Source of the DNA: Guadua angustifolia
Taxonomy: Eukaryota > Streptophyta > Magnoliopsida > Poales > Poaceae
DNA length: 64,000 bases
Reading direction: 5' to 3'
NCBI GenBank assembly: GCA_036346375.1
Contig: CM070520.1
Coordinates: 50,982,198 to 51,046,197, forward strand
Below are positions 11,236 through 21,188 of the stretch, piece after piece; within the stretch, counting starts at the first letter, position 1; each line of letters opens with the position of its first letter. The translations under genes and the position numbers were made by a program. The notes beneath the pieces are model-generated. The model worked only from the letters and a program-made list of their open reading frames with translations, ran no database searches and was not told where the DNA came from.

Positions 11236-12012
11236 CTAGCCCTCGTCGGTACGGTCGACGGCGTCTTGTCTTGAAGTCGAGTCCCGAGCGGTCGAAGGCT
11301 TGAAGCCTAAAGGCGCCGTATTCGAGTGTCGGTCGGCGGGGCAACCGGCGCCGAACACCAAGAAGAATGGTGTAAAGCGGTTGACCTGGTTGGGGTGGTT
11401 CGCGAGACTCAAAGGATCGGAGGGCGCTACGGCCAAATACCTTGATTGCTTGATCGATTGAAGATTCGCGGCTCGAGCCTGAAGGATCATGCCGTTCGCT
11501 TTTTCGGCTGGCCGTTGGTTACTGCAGTGGGCGGCGACGCCCATCGACACGACGGATGTTGAAGTCGTCGCGAATTCGAAATTCCTTCCCGTGAACTGCG
11601 TACCATTGTCAGTGATGATGGAGTTCGGGACTCCAAACCGGTAGACGATGCCGCGGAAGAAGTCGGCCGCCCGCGCGGATGTGATGGTGGCGACTGGCTT
11701 AGCCTCTATCCACTTGGTGAATTTATCCACCGCGACAAAGAGGTGGGTGAAGCCCCCGGGCGCTTTCTTGAAAGGCCCGAGCAGGTCGAGTCCCCAGACT
11801 GCGAACGGCCACGTGATGGGAATCGTCTGGAGGGCTTGAGCTGGAAGGTGCGTCTGCCGGGCAAAGAATTGGCATCCTTCGCAGGTGCGAACGATTTGCT
11901 CGGCGTCAGCCACGGCGGTCGGCCAGTAGAAGCCTTGACGAAAAGCCCTACCCACGAGGGACCGTGGGGCTGCGTGGTGTCCGCATATTCCGGCATGGAT
12001 GTCGAGCAGCAA
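11236..12012 (-). pseudogene. Ty3/gypsy integrase of element 2
   Basis: A 258-codon frame with an HHCC zinc-binding start (DIHAGICGHH, then CEGCQFFA), the first catalytic Asp in WGLDLLGPF, the second in IITDNGTQFTGRNF, and a displaced EKANGMILQ block that would carry the catalytic Glu. The segment between the second Asp and the Glu does not match the family, so it is locally frameshifted. The C-terminal part fades after LVFGAG. It is the best preserved domain of this element and sets its strand. Confidence 0.85.
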
Positions 12013-13040
12013 CTCCTTCCCCCGGTCGGGTAGGATGCACCTCTGGAGAACCGGAGGACTCCTCTTATAAAGGTCTTCGCCGGCCGGGGCAAAGGACTTC
12101 AGCTACGGGCGAGTCGTCTGACCCGGTCGGATCTTGAGGAGAGTCCCATCTGATGGCGGTCGCCGACGAAGGCTTCCTCGGTCGGACTTCGGTCATTAAT
12201 GCGTGTTAGCTCGACCCGGATGGGGGCGTCAGGCGGTCGGTGCGGTTCGGCGAAGTCGGGCGGGCGGCTACCGACGATCGACCGGGTCGATTCGGACGGA
12301 CGGTTGTCGGTCGTGGGCAAAGACTCGGCGGAACCGGTCCCTTACTGAGGCAATGTTGGCGAGGTGGTCGGCCTCATTTGTTAGAAGGTCGAGGCGTGAT
12401 GGAGCTCGAAACCCTTGAATTTCTCCTCGAGTTTGCGCACCTCGCGGCGATATCTTCGCCATGCGTGGGTCTCGGCTCGAGGTCTTCATGACTGGTTGAC
12501 CACCAGCTGAGTCGCCGTATATATAAAAGCCGTCGTCTGGCGGTCGTGGCGATCCGGAGACCGTTGATGAGGGCCGTGCTTCGGCTGACATTGTTGGTGG
12601 CGTCGAAGAAGTCGGACAACATATCTTGGAGCTGTTGCCAAGTGGGGAAGGCGATGGCGATTCCGGCCTCGCTCCGTTCTTGGTGTAGGACCCGTCGAGT
12701 ACATTGTCAATATTCGGTCTTCGAGTCTTTGGTGGCGCTGGGCTTCGGTCCACTCAAAGAACGAAATCGGCAAGGGCTTGGGACTTGATCGCGGTCTGAG
12801 AACGAACGAGATGTCGTGGCGTTGAGTTGAGCGCCCACTTGGCTATCCTTCTGAGCGTCGCGGTTGCGGATGATCTCGCCTAGTGGCGAAGAAGTCACCA
12901 CGAGATGGGGTCTTGGTGAAGTAGTGGATCGATTTTCTCTTTGCGATTAGCACCGCAGAAGCGCTTCTCTGACTTGCGGATGCGGGCCTTGGGCGCAGAA
13001 AGTACTTCATCGATGAAGTAGGCGGCCGGCTGCACTGAGG
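12013..13040 (-). pseudogene. RNase H region of gypsy element 2, frameshifted
   Basis: Minus-strand pieces in several frames match the RT-RNase H connection and RNase H of Tat-type elements: an AYFIDEVLSAPKAR-like start near 13040, SPLGEIIRNRDAQ near 12890, FFEWTEAQ near 12750, then an RNase H core with LINGLRIA. Several frameshifts and stops are present. It follows the leader region directly, which means the gag core, protease and RT catalytic region were deleted. Confidence 0.6.
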
Positions 13041-14040
13041 GCACGGCCCTCCTCCGCCGCCGGCGATTTAGTGCCGCGCCACGACACGGGTCGTGGCGGC
13101 GGCGTAGAGGCGAGGGGCTCGTGACGGTGACGGCGCATCCGCGGCGAGTTTAACTTTGGCGGCGAGTGAGACCCCAAGTGAGGTGCGAGGGCGGTATATG
13201 CCGTCGGCGGCGTTTCTACCAAACTCGAAGGTGCCGTAGGTGGCCCAACCTCGGGCTCGTTAGGCTCGGGGATGCAGCGAACAACATCGCGGCCATGGCG
13301 GTTTTGCTCGGAAGAGAGAAGCACGGGGCGTTAACCGGCTCTTCCGCCAAGCTGTTGGTGTACTCGGCGGCAGCAGCATCTAGCGTCGCCGCCAATGCCT
13401 GCGGGAGACGCGTGTTGACTAAATCCTGGCTGGTCGACTCGTGCCTTGCCGAGTCTGGCCGCCCATGATTCAGCCTCCCGTCGGCGAAGGCTGGGTCGGG
13501 TGGGCTTGGGATGATCCGCCCGTCGTGGTCTTTGAGCCACCTCGGCGGCCGACGCGCGGTGGTCCTCCTCGGCTTAGCGAAGTCGCGGCAGTTGATCGCT
13601 CACACCGCCACATTGCACTTTCAGTGTCACGGCTCGCCGAGGCTTGCTCGGCGTCGGGAACCGAGTCGCCATCGGTGGAGCTCTCCAAAATCTGTGGATG
13701 GAAGGTGCCGCGTAGCCACCATTGCTACAGCAGGCTTTTCGGGAGGCGTGGGCGTCGCCGCCGTAGCCAGCGCCTCCACGGTGGCGGCTGCGCACAGCGC
13801 CCGGCTTCGAGCAGGCAGCGAGGCCTCGAGCTGAAGGCCGTCGAGGGTGTGGATGGCGGGCGCGAGCACTCCGTGGAGGCCTGGTCTCGGGCGCGACGGA
13901 GCAAGGTTAAGCTCTCCGTTGTGTTGGCGATGAAGTTGAGGAACCGAAAGCGGATTCGACCCCGGAGTGCAAAGCGTTATGCTGATTGTGAAGAATCCAT
14001 CAAGGAAGCAAAGTGGAAATCCGGAGGCAGTGGTGGCCAA
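13041..14040 (-). other. 5' leader / gag-proximal region of gypsy element 2
   Basis: About 1 kb of GC-rich sequence between the primer-site remnant and the RNase H remnant. Minus-strand frames are proline/alanine/arginine-rich and none matches a known domain. An internal deletion junction is inferred near 13020-13040. Confidence 0.4.
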
Positions 14041-14058
14041 GCCCCTACAGTGCGCATG
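14041..14058 (-). other. Degenerate primer binding site of gypsy element 2
   Basis: The minus strand next to the LTR reads ATGCGCACTGTAGGGGC, a decayed form of the TGGCGCCCACCGTGGGGC seen intact in element 1. Confidence 0.45.
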
Positions 14059-14059
14059 G

Positions 14060-14969
14060 TAGCGGTGTTTTGAGAACCGGCAAGTAAAATTTGTAAGTCT
14101 TGAGGGGCCGCGCGTTCCTGTTCCTTGAATGGTTAGACCCAAAAGAGAGAAAGGAGGGTCCATAATCTATACTGGTTCGGGCTGAATGTCCCTACTCCAG
14201 TTAAAGGCGTGGTGCATGTTTGTATTGATGCTGATGAGCTCGTCGGGTTACAAGTGAGGGCTGCGCAAGCACCTCATGTATGATGGTTGGGCGAGAGAGC
14301 CATGAGCGCGAAGGGCCTGAAGCTAAGGAGTATGCTCTGGCTATACGTATGCGAACGTTTTTCTATCCTCCCTCTGCTCCCCTTATATATTCGGGGAAGC
14401 CGGTTACATAGAGCGTGTAAAGGAAAAAATAGATGGGGCTCCCCACGCCCGGGAGTTCGGTCTTCCGCCTCGGCGTCTGGTCTCGGACTGGACCTCTGAC
14501 GGATAGTGGTTGGCCCTGCGTCGAGTCGGTGAGGCTACTGAGCGAGGGCGCGGTCCGCTCCTCCGAAACGCGCGACTCGCTTCAGGGTTCTGTCAGCGCC
14601 GACGTCGGGTGTCACCTGAATTGCCTAGGGAAGGCGCGCGGTCTCCCCTCTCTGTTTGGTCATACTGAAGCGCCGCATCCGTGGGGTAGGTGGCCGGGTC
14701 TGGCGCCGGCTTCTGATGATTTGACGTTGGCTTGTTGACGAAGGGGGTTTGAGTTTGATTGAGGCTCTCGGTCCGTCCGACCCATCGGTCGGGGCATCCC
14801 CGAGCTGCTATCGCCGTAGCCCGTGGGGAGCCCGCCCCGTTACGTTTGGTCGGACCATCCCATGGGGTCGGCTTGGCCGGAGACCTTGGGCCCCCGGGCT
14901 TCAGGCACAGTGGCGGCCCATACGCCTTTCCCGGGCCGCTGGGGATACCTGTGTGCCGGGTATCCGTCA
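14060..14969 (-). repeat. 5' LTR of gypsy element 2
   Basis: 910 bp. The inner end has decayed (TAGCGGTGTTTTGAG in place of TGTCGGTGTTTCGAG). The outer end is CCGTCA, followed by the ACAAG target duplication. Confidence 0.9.
14382..14389 (-). promoter_or_regulatory. TATA box in 5' LTR of gypsy element 2
   Basis: The minus strand reads TATATAAG in the middle of the LTR, inside a well-conserved block shared with the 3' LTR (3271-3278). Position and orientation fit a U3 promoter. Confidence 0.45.
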
Positions 14970-14974
14970 ACAAG

Positions 14975-15972
14975 TTGCACAAATCTTGAAGTAAACGAAG
15001 GGGTAAGTAATCACTATTTACCCTTTATTCATAGTTTAATATTTGTGCAACTGTCAAAAAGAAAAGTATGGAAGCACTCTCTAAGATTATTACAGAAGAT
15101 GATCAATGCTCAGGAGGTAATTCGACTGAAGGAGAATCTAAGGAGTTCAAAGTCAAGGATATGGGCCAACTCATATATTTTCTAGGGATCCACTTAATGA
15201 CATAGGTATGCTTGGATGTCACCTAGCTTCAACTCCTATTGAACTGAACCACAAGTTATGCGCTCAGTCAGGAGACTCAATGGATAAAGAGAGATATTGG
15301 AGGCTTGTGGGATGGTTTGATTTATTTATGTCACACAAGGTTAGATATAACTTATGTTGTGAGTGTGATAAGTTATTACATTCTGATCCTAGAAGTAGTC
15401 ACTTAAAATTAAGCTGCACTTAGAATCTTGAGATACTTGAAAGGAAGCCCAGGAAAGGAATTATGGTTCAAGAAAAATGGACGACTAAATATAGAGGGTT
15501 ACTATGATGCAGATTGGGCTAGTTGGCCTGATGATAGGGGATCGACTTCGGGTTACTGTGTGTTTGTGGGTGGTAATTTAGTATTCTGGAGGAATAAGAA
15601 GCAACCAGTGGTATCTCACTCCACTGCTGAAGCGTAATATAGGGCAATATCGGTAAGTTTGAGCGAGATGTTATGGATAAGGAGACTTCCATTTGAGTTG
15701 AAGCTGCTAGGAGATATTTTTATGAAGCTATGGTGCGATAACAAGTTAGCTATAAATATTGCTAACAATCCAGTCCCAACATCATCGAACGAAACATGTG
15801 GAGATAGATTGTTTCTTTATCAAAGAGAGATAAGATGAAGGAATTCTAGAGTTAAGCTTTGTAACATCAGAAGAGCAAGTAAGCGATTATTTAACAAAAG
15901 GCTTGAGTGTTAAGGAGTGTTTATTTGCATGTAACAAGATGAGGATGATAAATATCTATTTCCCATCTTGAA
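14975..15972 (+). pseudogene. Ty1/copia RT-RNase H fragment, part 2
   Basis: Continuation of the copia fragment after the nested gypsy. A KEFKVKDMGQLIYFLGIHL block is followed by LGCHLASTPIELNHKL, then the RNase H part (LRYLKGSPGKEL, YYDADWASWPDDRGSTSGYC, VVSHSTAEA, an LWCDNKLAINIANNP-like block) and the C-terminal INIYFPS before the stop. Stops and frameshifts make it non-functional. The 3' portion from 15671 is duplicated at 62431. Confidence 0.85.
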
Positions 15973-15978
15973 AGTGAT

Positions 15979-16083
15979 TGTTAGGGTTTATGTTTGTAGG
16001 CTGTGTGTATCTTAGCCCATTGGGACCATATACACATATGTATATATTGTGAGTAGAAAGAAATGCGAACACAGAAAAAATCA
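15979..16083 (+). repeat. Copia 3' LTR or LTR remnant
   Basis: Starts TGTTAGGGTTTATG a few bases after the copia stop and a short purine tract (GAAAGTGA). A likely CA end lies at 16082-16083. No matching 5' LTR exists in the window, so the outer boundary is a guess. The same 105 bp recurs at 62738-62842. Confidence 0.45.
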
Positions 16084-16148
16084 ATTCCCAAATCGACTTA
16101 CTTACTTCAAGTATGCACATCGAACTGATGCGATGCGAAAGGCAGACC

Positions 16149-16281
16149 TTAGTTCATGTCCATGTGCTTAATCTTGTCTAGTGGCTGGAGAGGAGACCAA
16201 AAGCTCGGAGAGTCGGAGTATCGGGTACCATAGTTCAGCTTCGCCACGAACATGTCATCCTTCACCGACAACCAAGGATCT
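16149..16281 (-). CDS. Last coding exon of unrecognised gene (E1)
   Basis: The minus strand reads DPWLSVKDDMFVAKLNYG, then a TRYSDSP-FWSPLQPLDKIKH segment and MDMN before TAA (43 codons). A stop codon in the same frame lies just upstream, followed by AG acceptor choices (16280-16283), so this looks like a 3'-terminal exon. The codon pattern looks protein-like rather than TE-derived, but I do not recognise the family. The paralogue at 62937-63030 has lost 10 bases and is frameshifted. Confidence 0.45.
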
Positions 16282-17640
16282 CTTCAGAACAAGATTATAA
16301 TGGGAAACTAATATCGCTCCTTTACACAGTATCTATTTACTCCTGAAATCCACTTGTACGTCTTTTTGGCCAAAAGAGTAAAAATTTGGCAAACATTTTT
16401 GTTTTAATAATATAGGAAAAATAACATACAGAACAATGTACCACAGGTAAAGATTGCTCTTTATCACAATGTCAAATGCCATTGTATGACAGGACCAAAA
16501 ATCTACATTTTCAAAAGAGCCCAACAAATCTAAAGAAAATTCTAGTTCCATCCTTTCTCTGCATGTATGAAACAGGTAAGGAAGCTCAGAATATTCTACA
16601 TAATGCAGCTTAGGTAATGTTTAGTTTGGTGTGGGGATGAACTATATGCGTTGTCATATAACTACCATCATTTGTACAACTCTTTATCCACAATGGGTGA
16701 CAACAACACCTAAATAGCGAGGAGGATGGATTCTTCCAAGGACCAATGATGCTTAAAAAACACATCAAGTAAGCACATATAAATAATTATTGGTGTAACT
16801 GACATTTATTAGAATCAGATTTTTGGATTTCTAACATTCTGGTAGGCTAACTGGAAAACTGATCATTTTAGGATGGAAAGTAATGATCTTGTAGCATATA
16901 TCTTGTGCTCCAAAAACCACCACCACTGTAATCAAACACAGATTACAGGGGTATCTGCATTTCACTAATCTAGCGCTCAATTGTTTTTCCTGACATGCAG
17001 ATTTTTAAGGCAAAGTAATGTTTGCAACCTGAGAAGGAACTGAAATACCCTTTATAATACCAAGGTTACTAGAATCGAGTTACACTTGTGAGTTACAAAT
17101 TCCATCAAGTGCATATGAATTAGATATTTAACATTGTTTGTACGAGTACATCAAATAAAAATGGTTTTACAAAATTATTCTCCAGACGTTGTTAGCAAAA
17201 TATGAGGAGATGCATGTATAAGCATTTGCACCCATGACACGATCTTTTTGCTGAAATATTCTTTTCACTGCTCAGGCTTATTAATCAGGAGGCTTTATTT
17301 TTTTTTGTGAAGCTAGAAGGCTTGTTCAGATGCTGATACATGCCTGTGCATTAGATGAATGGGACATGTGGATGTAAACGTGAGATATAAGAACAAATAT
17401 GACAACATAAGTAAGCATTGGAAAGGCTAAAACTTGGTAGGTCAACTGGCCAAACCTCTTGCTCCCAGCTAACTGTGCAGGTTGAGCAGTTACAGTGTTT
17501 GTTCTTTCACCTTCACAAATGTTAGCTAGCTGCTTTGTTTGTATAACCTGAAGAAAACACCAAGCTAGCAAAGAAAAGTCTATACAAAGAATCAACAGAA
17601 GTTACAGAAGAACATAGATAAACTGTTCCTACATTCTCTG
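16282..17640 (-). other. Intronic or flanking sequence of gene E1
   Basis: AT-rich, with no clear coding frame. One minus-strand segment at about 17460-17560 follows a good acceptor (TTTTCTTCAG) and reads VIQTKQLANICEGERTNTV, which could be another exon, but no convincing donor was seen. The stretch up to about 17268 is duplicated at 63031-64000. Confidence 0.35.
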
Positions 17641-19159
17641 AAATCGTCTTGGAAGGAGGTGATCATCATGGCGCAGCCCCGCGCCTACTAGCCATTGATG
17701 TCGTCCGCCCGCTACGCTCCGATCCAACGACCATCCCCGTTGTCGCAGGACCGCCGCGCCGCGTGTCCTCGCCCTCGTCTCGCTGCCATAATGCCATGTG
17801 GTGGCGCACGATTCCTTCCGTGGCAACCCTCCTCTACGTAAGGAGACACGCTTCTGCTCCTTTTGCTGCCATGGCACACCACACACTCGTAAACGCGCTA
17901 GCCACGTCGCCTTGGAGGGTGTTTTTTTCCCGTTGCGACAATTTTTGTTTTCATATTAAGCTTTTATACGAATGAATTTGTAGATTTAACCTTCTTTACG
18001 ACCATAGAAACAGTGATAGATGCCACCAGCCGGGGCATCTTACCGTGGCACAGGTGCGTGCGGCCCCACCACTTGCTTTGGTTGCTATCGAGTCCGAGGT
18101 GTGCGGCATGTTTCTTGCCACGGTAGGCTCGACAAAGCTTCCTTCTGTCTAGCCCAAGGAGAACGGTAGGTTTTCTGCCAAGGTGGGCCCACCTTATCTG
18201 CTGTGATGCATTGTGCTGCTGTAGCACTAAAAATATGCTATGATACGAGAGTACGGCAGGTGACACGTGTCGAATACATTGCTTCTGCGGTGGAGAAGAG
18301 GACTAGAAATACAATTTCATTCCAATAGAAACCAAATAAATAAAAAAGAAAAGGCGTACAACGGTACCAAGCAAGCAAAAGCTTCCTTGTCTCGTGCCAA
18401 AAACAAGACCTAGCAAAGAATTCATCCCTCCACAGCTCCCAGCACCACTCTCGTTCTCCTCGGAGAAAACAGCACAGCTGCTTGGTCCATCTTCTTCCCA
18501 CGAGCATGATGTGTAACGAGCAAGGGAGGCGGTGCTGCTGGGCGCATGCCACTTTGTGTCCGTGGTCTCATGCAGTGCTATGCCTATGCAGCTCCAACAT
18601 GTATTATACTGTAGTATGGATGTACGGGGCCTGATGACCAGGGCATGAAGAAGATGCCCAGCGACCAGCATAAAGGTCACTGACCCTTTAAAACATGAGT
18701 GTTATGGACATATCTAGCAGTATGAACACCACTCCTGCCATCGACATTCTCCCCTCTTGCCTGTTTCTCTCAATCTCCCTCTCGCTCGATCTCTCTCGTC
18801 TGTCTCTCTCACTCTCTTTCTTGCCTATTACCCCTCTGTTGCCCGTACTCAACACATCCTCCTTGCTCTATGTAACTATTCAAGAATAAATAATTTTTAG
18901 TTCTTTTTTCTATAATATTTGTGTCTATTGTCTCAATTCTATACGTCTCTAATTCCTTTCATCTCATTGTAATAGTGCAAATGAGCTGGGCCTAAACTGG
19001 CACGACACGAAGCGTAAATAGACTATGCCTGGGCTTGCCGAAGGAGAGTTGGGCCGGCACGGTGGGTATGACAGGTCATCGTGGCCCCGCACGGTTCAGG
19101 CACGAAGCACGATAAACCCGTACTGGGCTGGCCCGCCACGACACGACGCCCACCTCTGA
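17641..19159. other. Unique spacer, nothing recognised
   Basis: 17640-17900 is GC-rich and open in several frames without family resemblance. 18740-18840 is a long CT-rich (TCTCTC) tract. 18980-19150 contains repeated GGCACG/CACGAAG words of the kind common in grass repeats. No gene supported. Confidence 0.4.
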
Positions 19160-21114
19160 CTGCAAATATTGTAAATTGCCTTTCTCGATCCATTACTGCG
19201 AAGTTTAGATGGGATGGTTCGGATTGCATATTTTATTGCGAATAAAAAGGAAACTAATTGCAAGATTTTTTTTAAATAATATTATTTTAAAAAATTCCTA
19301 ATTGCAATACTGTATCTCTTTTTCCACCCACACATGCTCACCCCGGGCCATTCCCCACTTCTTCCTCCCCATGGTAATTCAGGAGTTCAAATTTATTTTT
19401 GTAAACATATGATATAATTTGAGTATTTAGTTCAAAAATATACTGCTCCTCTTTCTCAATCTAGACCACCCAAAAGTCGATCGGACGGTTTTCGTGGTCC
19501 CAGGCTGGATCCCGATTTTTTGTGCGTGATCATGGTAGAGCTGTGAAATCACACCCTCTGGCCCACGTGGTTGTGGAACATCTCAACTCATTGATATGTG
19601 GGCCCTAGTTTCCTTGGCTTGCCCGCCTGTTAACGATCTTGACCGTAAGAACGATTCCTCTCCCCACATCTATCCTCGCCGCTGCTGGCAGAGGCGCTCG
19701 TTGGAGTTCTGCTGCCGCCTGACCGTGCGCACCCTCCTCGCTCGCTCCCAAAGGAAAGGCCACCACTCTCGGCTACAGCCATCGCTTCATTCACCCACGG
19801 TATCTCCTTGGTTCCATCCAGTAGGTTTACAATTAGGGTACAACTAGTTTGAGGTCATCCTCAAACTAAAAATTTGAGGACACTACTCTAGAATACCATG
19901 TGTCGTCTTCTCTATCCACCTCTACATTTTACCTTTTCTCTTCCCTACTCACTTCCCCTACATCCCTTCCTTTCTCTTTAACAAAAATTTAAAATTACAA
20001 AATTTTAACTTTGAAACTTTTAAATATGAAGTTTCAACTAAAAAAATTCAACACAAAATCTTCAATTTGAAAAATTTTAAATTAGAAAACTTCAACTCAG
20101 AAAGTTTTAGCTTAAAAAAAATTTCAAATTAGTAAGTTTTAACTCGGAAATTTTCAACTCGAAAAAATTCAAATAAAAAAGTTTCAACTAGAAATTTTTT
20201 AAATTGAAATTTCTCAAATAAGAAAGTTTCAGCTAAAAAAATCAAATCGAAAAGTTTTAACTTCGAAAACATTCAATTCAAAAACTTTTAATTCAAAAAG
20301 TTTCAATTAAAAAAACTTTCGGTTCAAAAAGCTTCGATGCAAAAAATTTCAAAAGTGGTTAAAAAATACTTTTTTTTCAAAAACTTGTGGGAAAATTTTG
20401 AAAAACAAAAACCATTTTGAGTTTGAGGGGAAAAGAATGGAAAGGAAAGTGTGTTGAAGGGGATAGCGCCAAGTGCCATGACAAGAGAGCATTTGAGAGA
20501 GACTTTCTACTCTTTAGTAACCTCCAATTTGCGGTGATAAGAATGCTTTTACCGTGGCATTAATTAATTTGCTGCGAGGAGCAAAATCTCTCTGCTTCTC
20601 TGCAGTTACAAGGGATTGTACCAGACCTATTTTTTAGGAAAAAAATTGGAGACTAAACACGACTACTATTACATGAAGGTGTGCATAATTCTGATTTTTT
20701 AAATTAATTGTGTTTGATCAGACATAGTCCACGCTACCCTGTCAGTTGCAGGCTTCCACATATGTCATCTAAAATCATTGTATGTTCATGGGCCAACATT
20801 TTTAGCTTTAGTTTGTTCAGATTATTATATAAAGCACAGATATGTGCATGCAGGAATTCAACCGGAAGATGCAATTAGCACATGATCGATGAAGTCTAAA
20901 CTGATCAGAGGAAGAAACAACCACAGGATGCTGACCTCTAGTCCTGTAGCAAATTCAGAGGCCCATGTACAGCAAATCTTTTTTTTTGGCATGTCAAAGC
21001 TAATAGAGCGTAGAGACGCACGGCGTAAATAACACGCATGGAGCAAGTTATCAGGTGAAACATCGTAAATCATCAGCTCCGTTTTATTATGATCAGGAGG
21101 AGCATACAAGTTTT
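19160..21114. repeat. Repeat unit B: 3' flank of protease copy 1, with A/T-rich minirepeat
   Basis: Homologous to 49192-51091 and, from about 19835, to 47640-48850. It contains an A/T-rich stretch (about 19978-20365) built of imperfect words such as GAAAGTTTCAACT and AAAAATTTTAAAT repeated every 15-18 bp. The last few hundred bases before 21114 are the likely 3' untranslated region of the minus-strand protease gene. Confidence 0.7.
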
Positions 21115-21188
21115 CTAATATGTTGTGGCCATTCCTTTATTCTTGCTAATGAAACGTGAAGTGTTGACAAATTCATTCGTGCGCATTC

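Larger units (their letters stand above)
2976..14969 (-). mobile_element. Ty3/gypsy element 2 (Tat-like), nested in copia, deletion derivative
   Basis: A 12 kb element flanked by the 5 bp target duplication ACAAG (2971-2975 and 14970-14974). LTRs are at 2976-3846 and 14060-14969. Minus-strand order: LTR, degenerate primer site, a leader of about 1 kb, RNase H, integrase, then about 7.4 kb between integrase and the 3' LTR. The gag core, protease and most of the reverse transcriptase are missing. The long post-integrase region with antisense coding traces fits Tat-lineage elements, which often carry extra ORFs there. Confidence 0.9.

Noticed and set aside
17326..17595. 89-codon minus-strand frame as a gene
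   Set aside because: Part of it may be an exon after a good acceptor, but the frame as a whole runs into AT-rich intronic sequence and no donor was convincing.
18303..18680. 125-codon minus-strand frame
   Set aside because: No family resemblance, no splice context, and no paralogue in the duplicated units.
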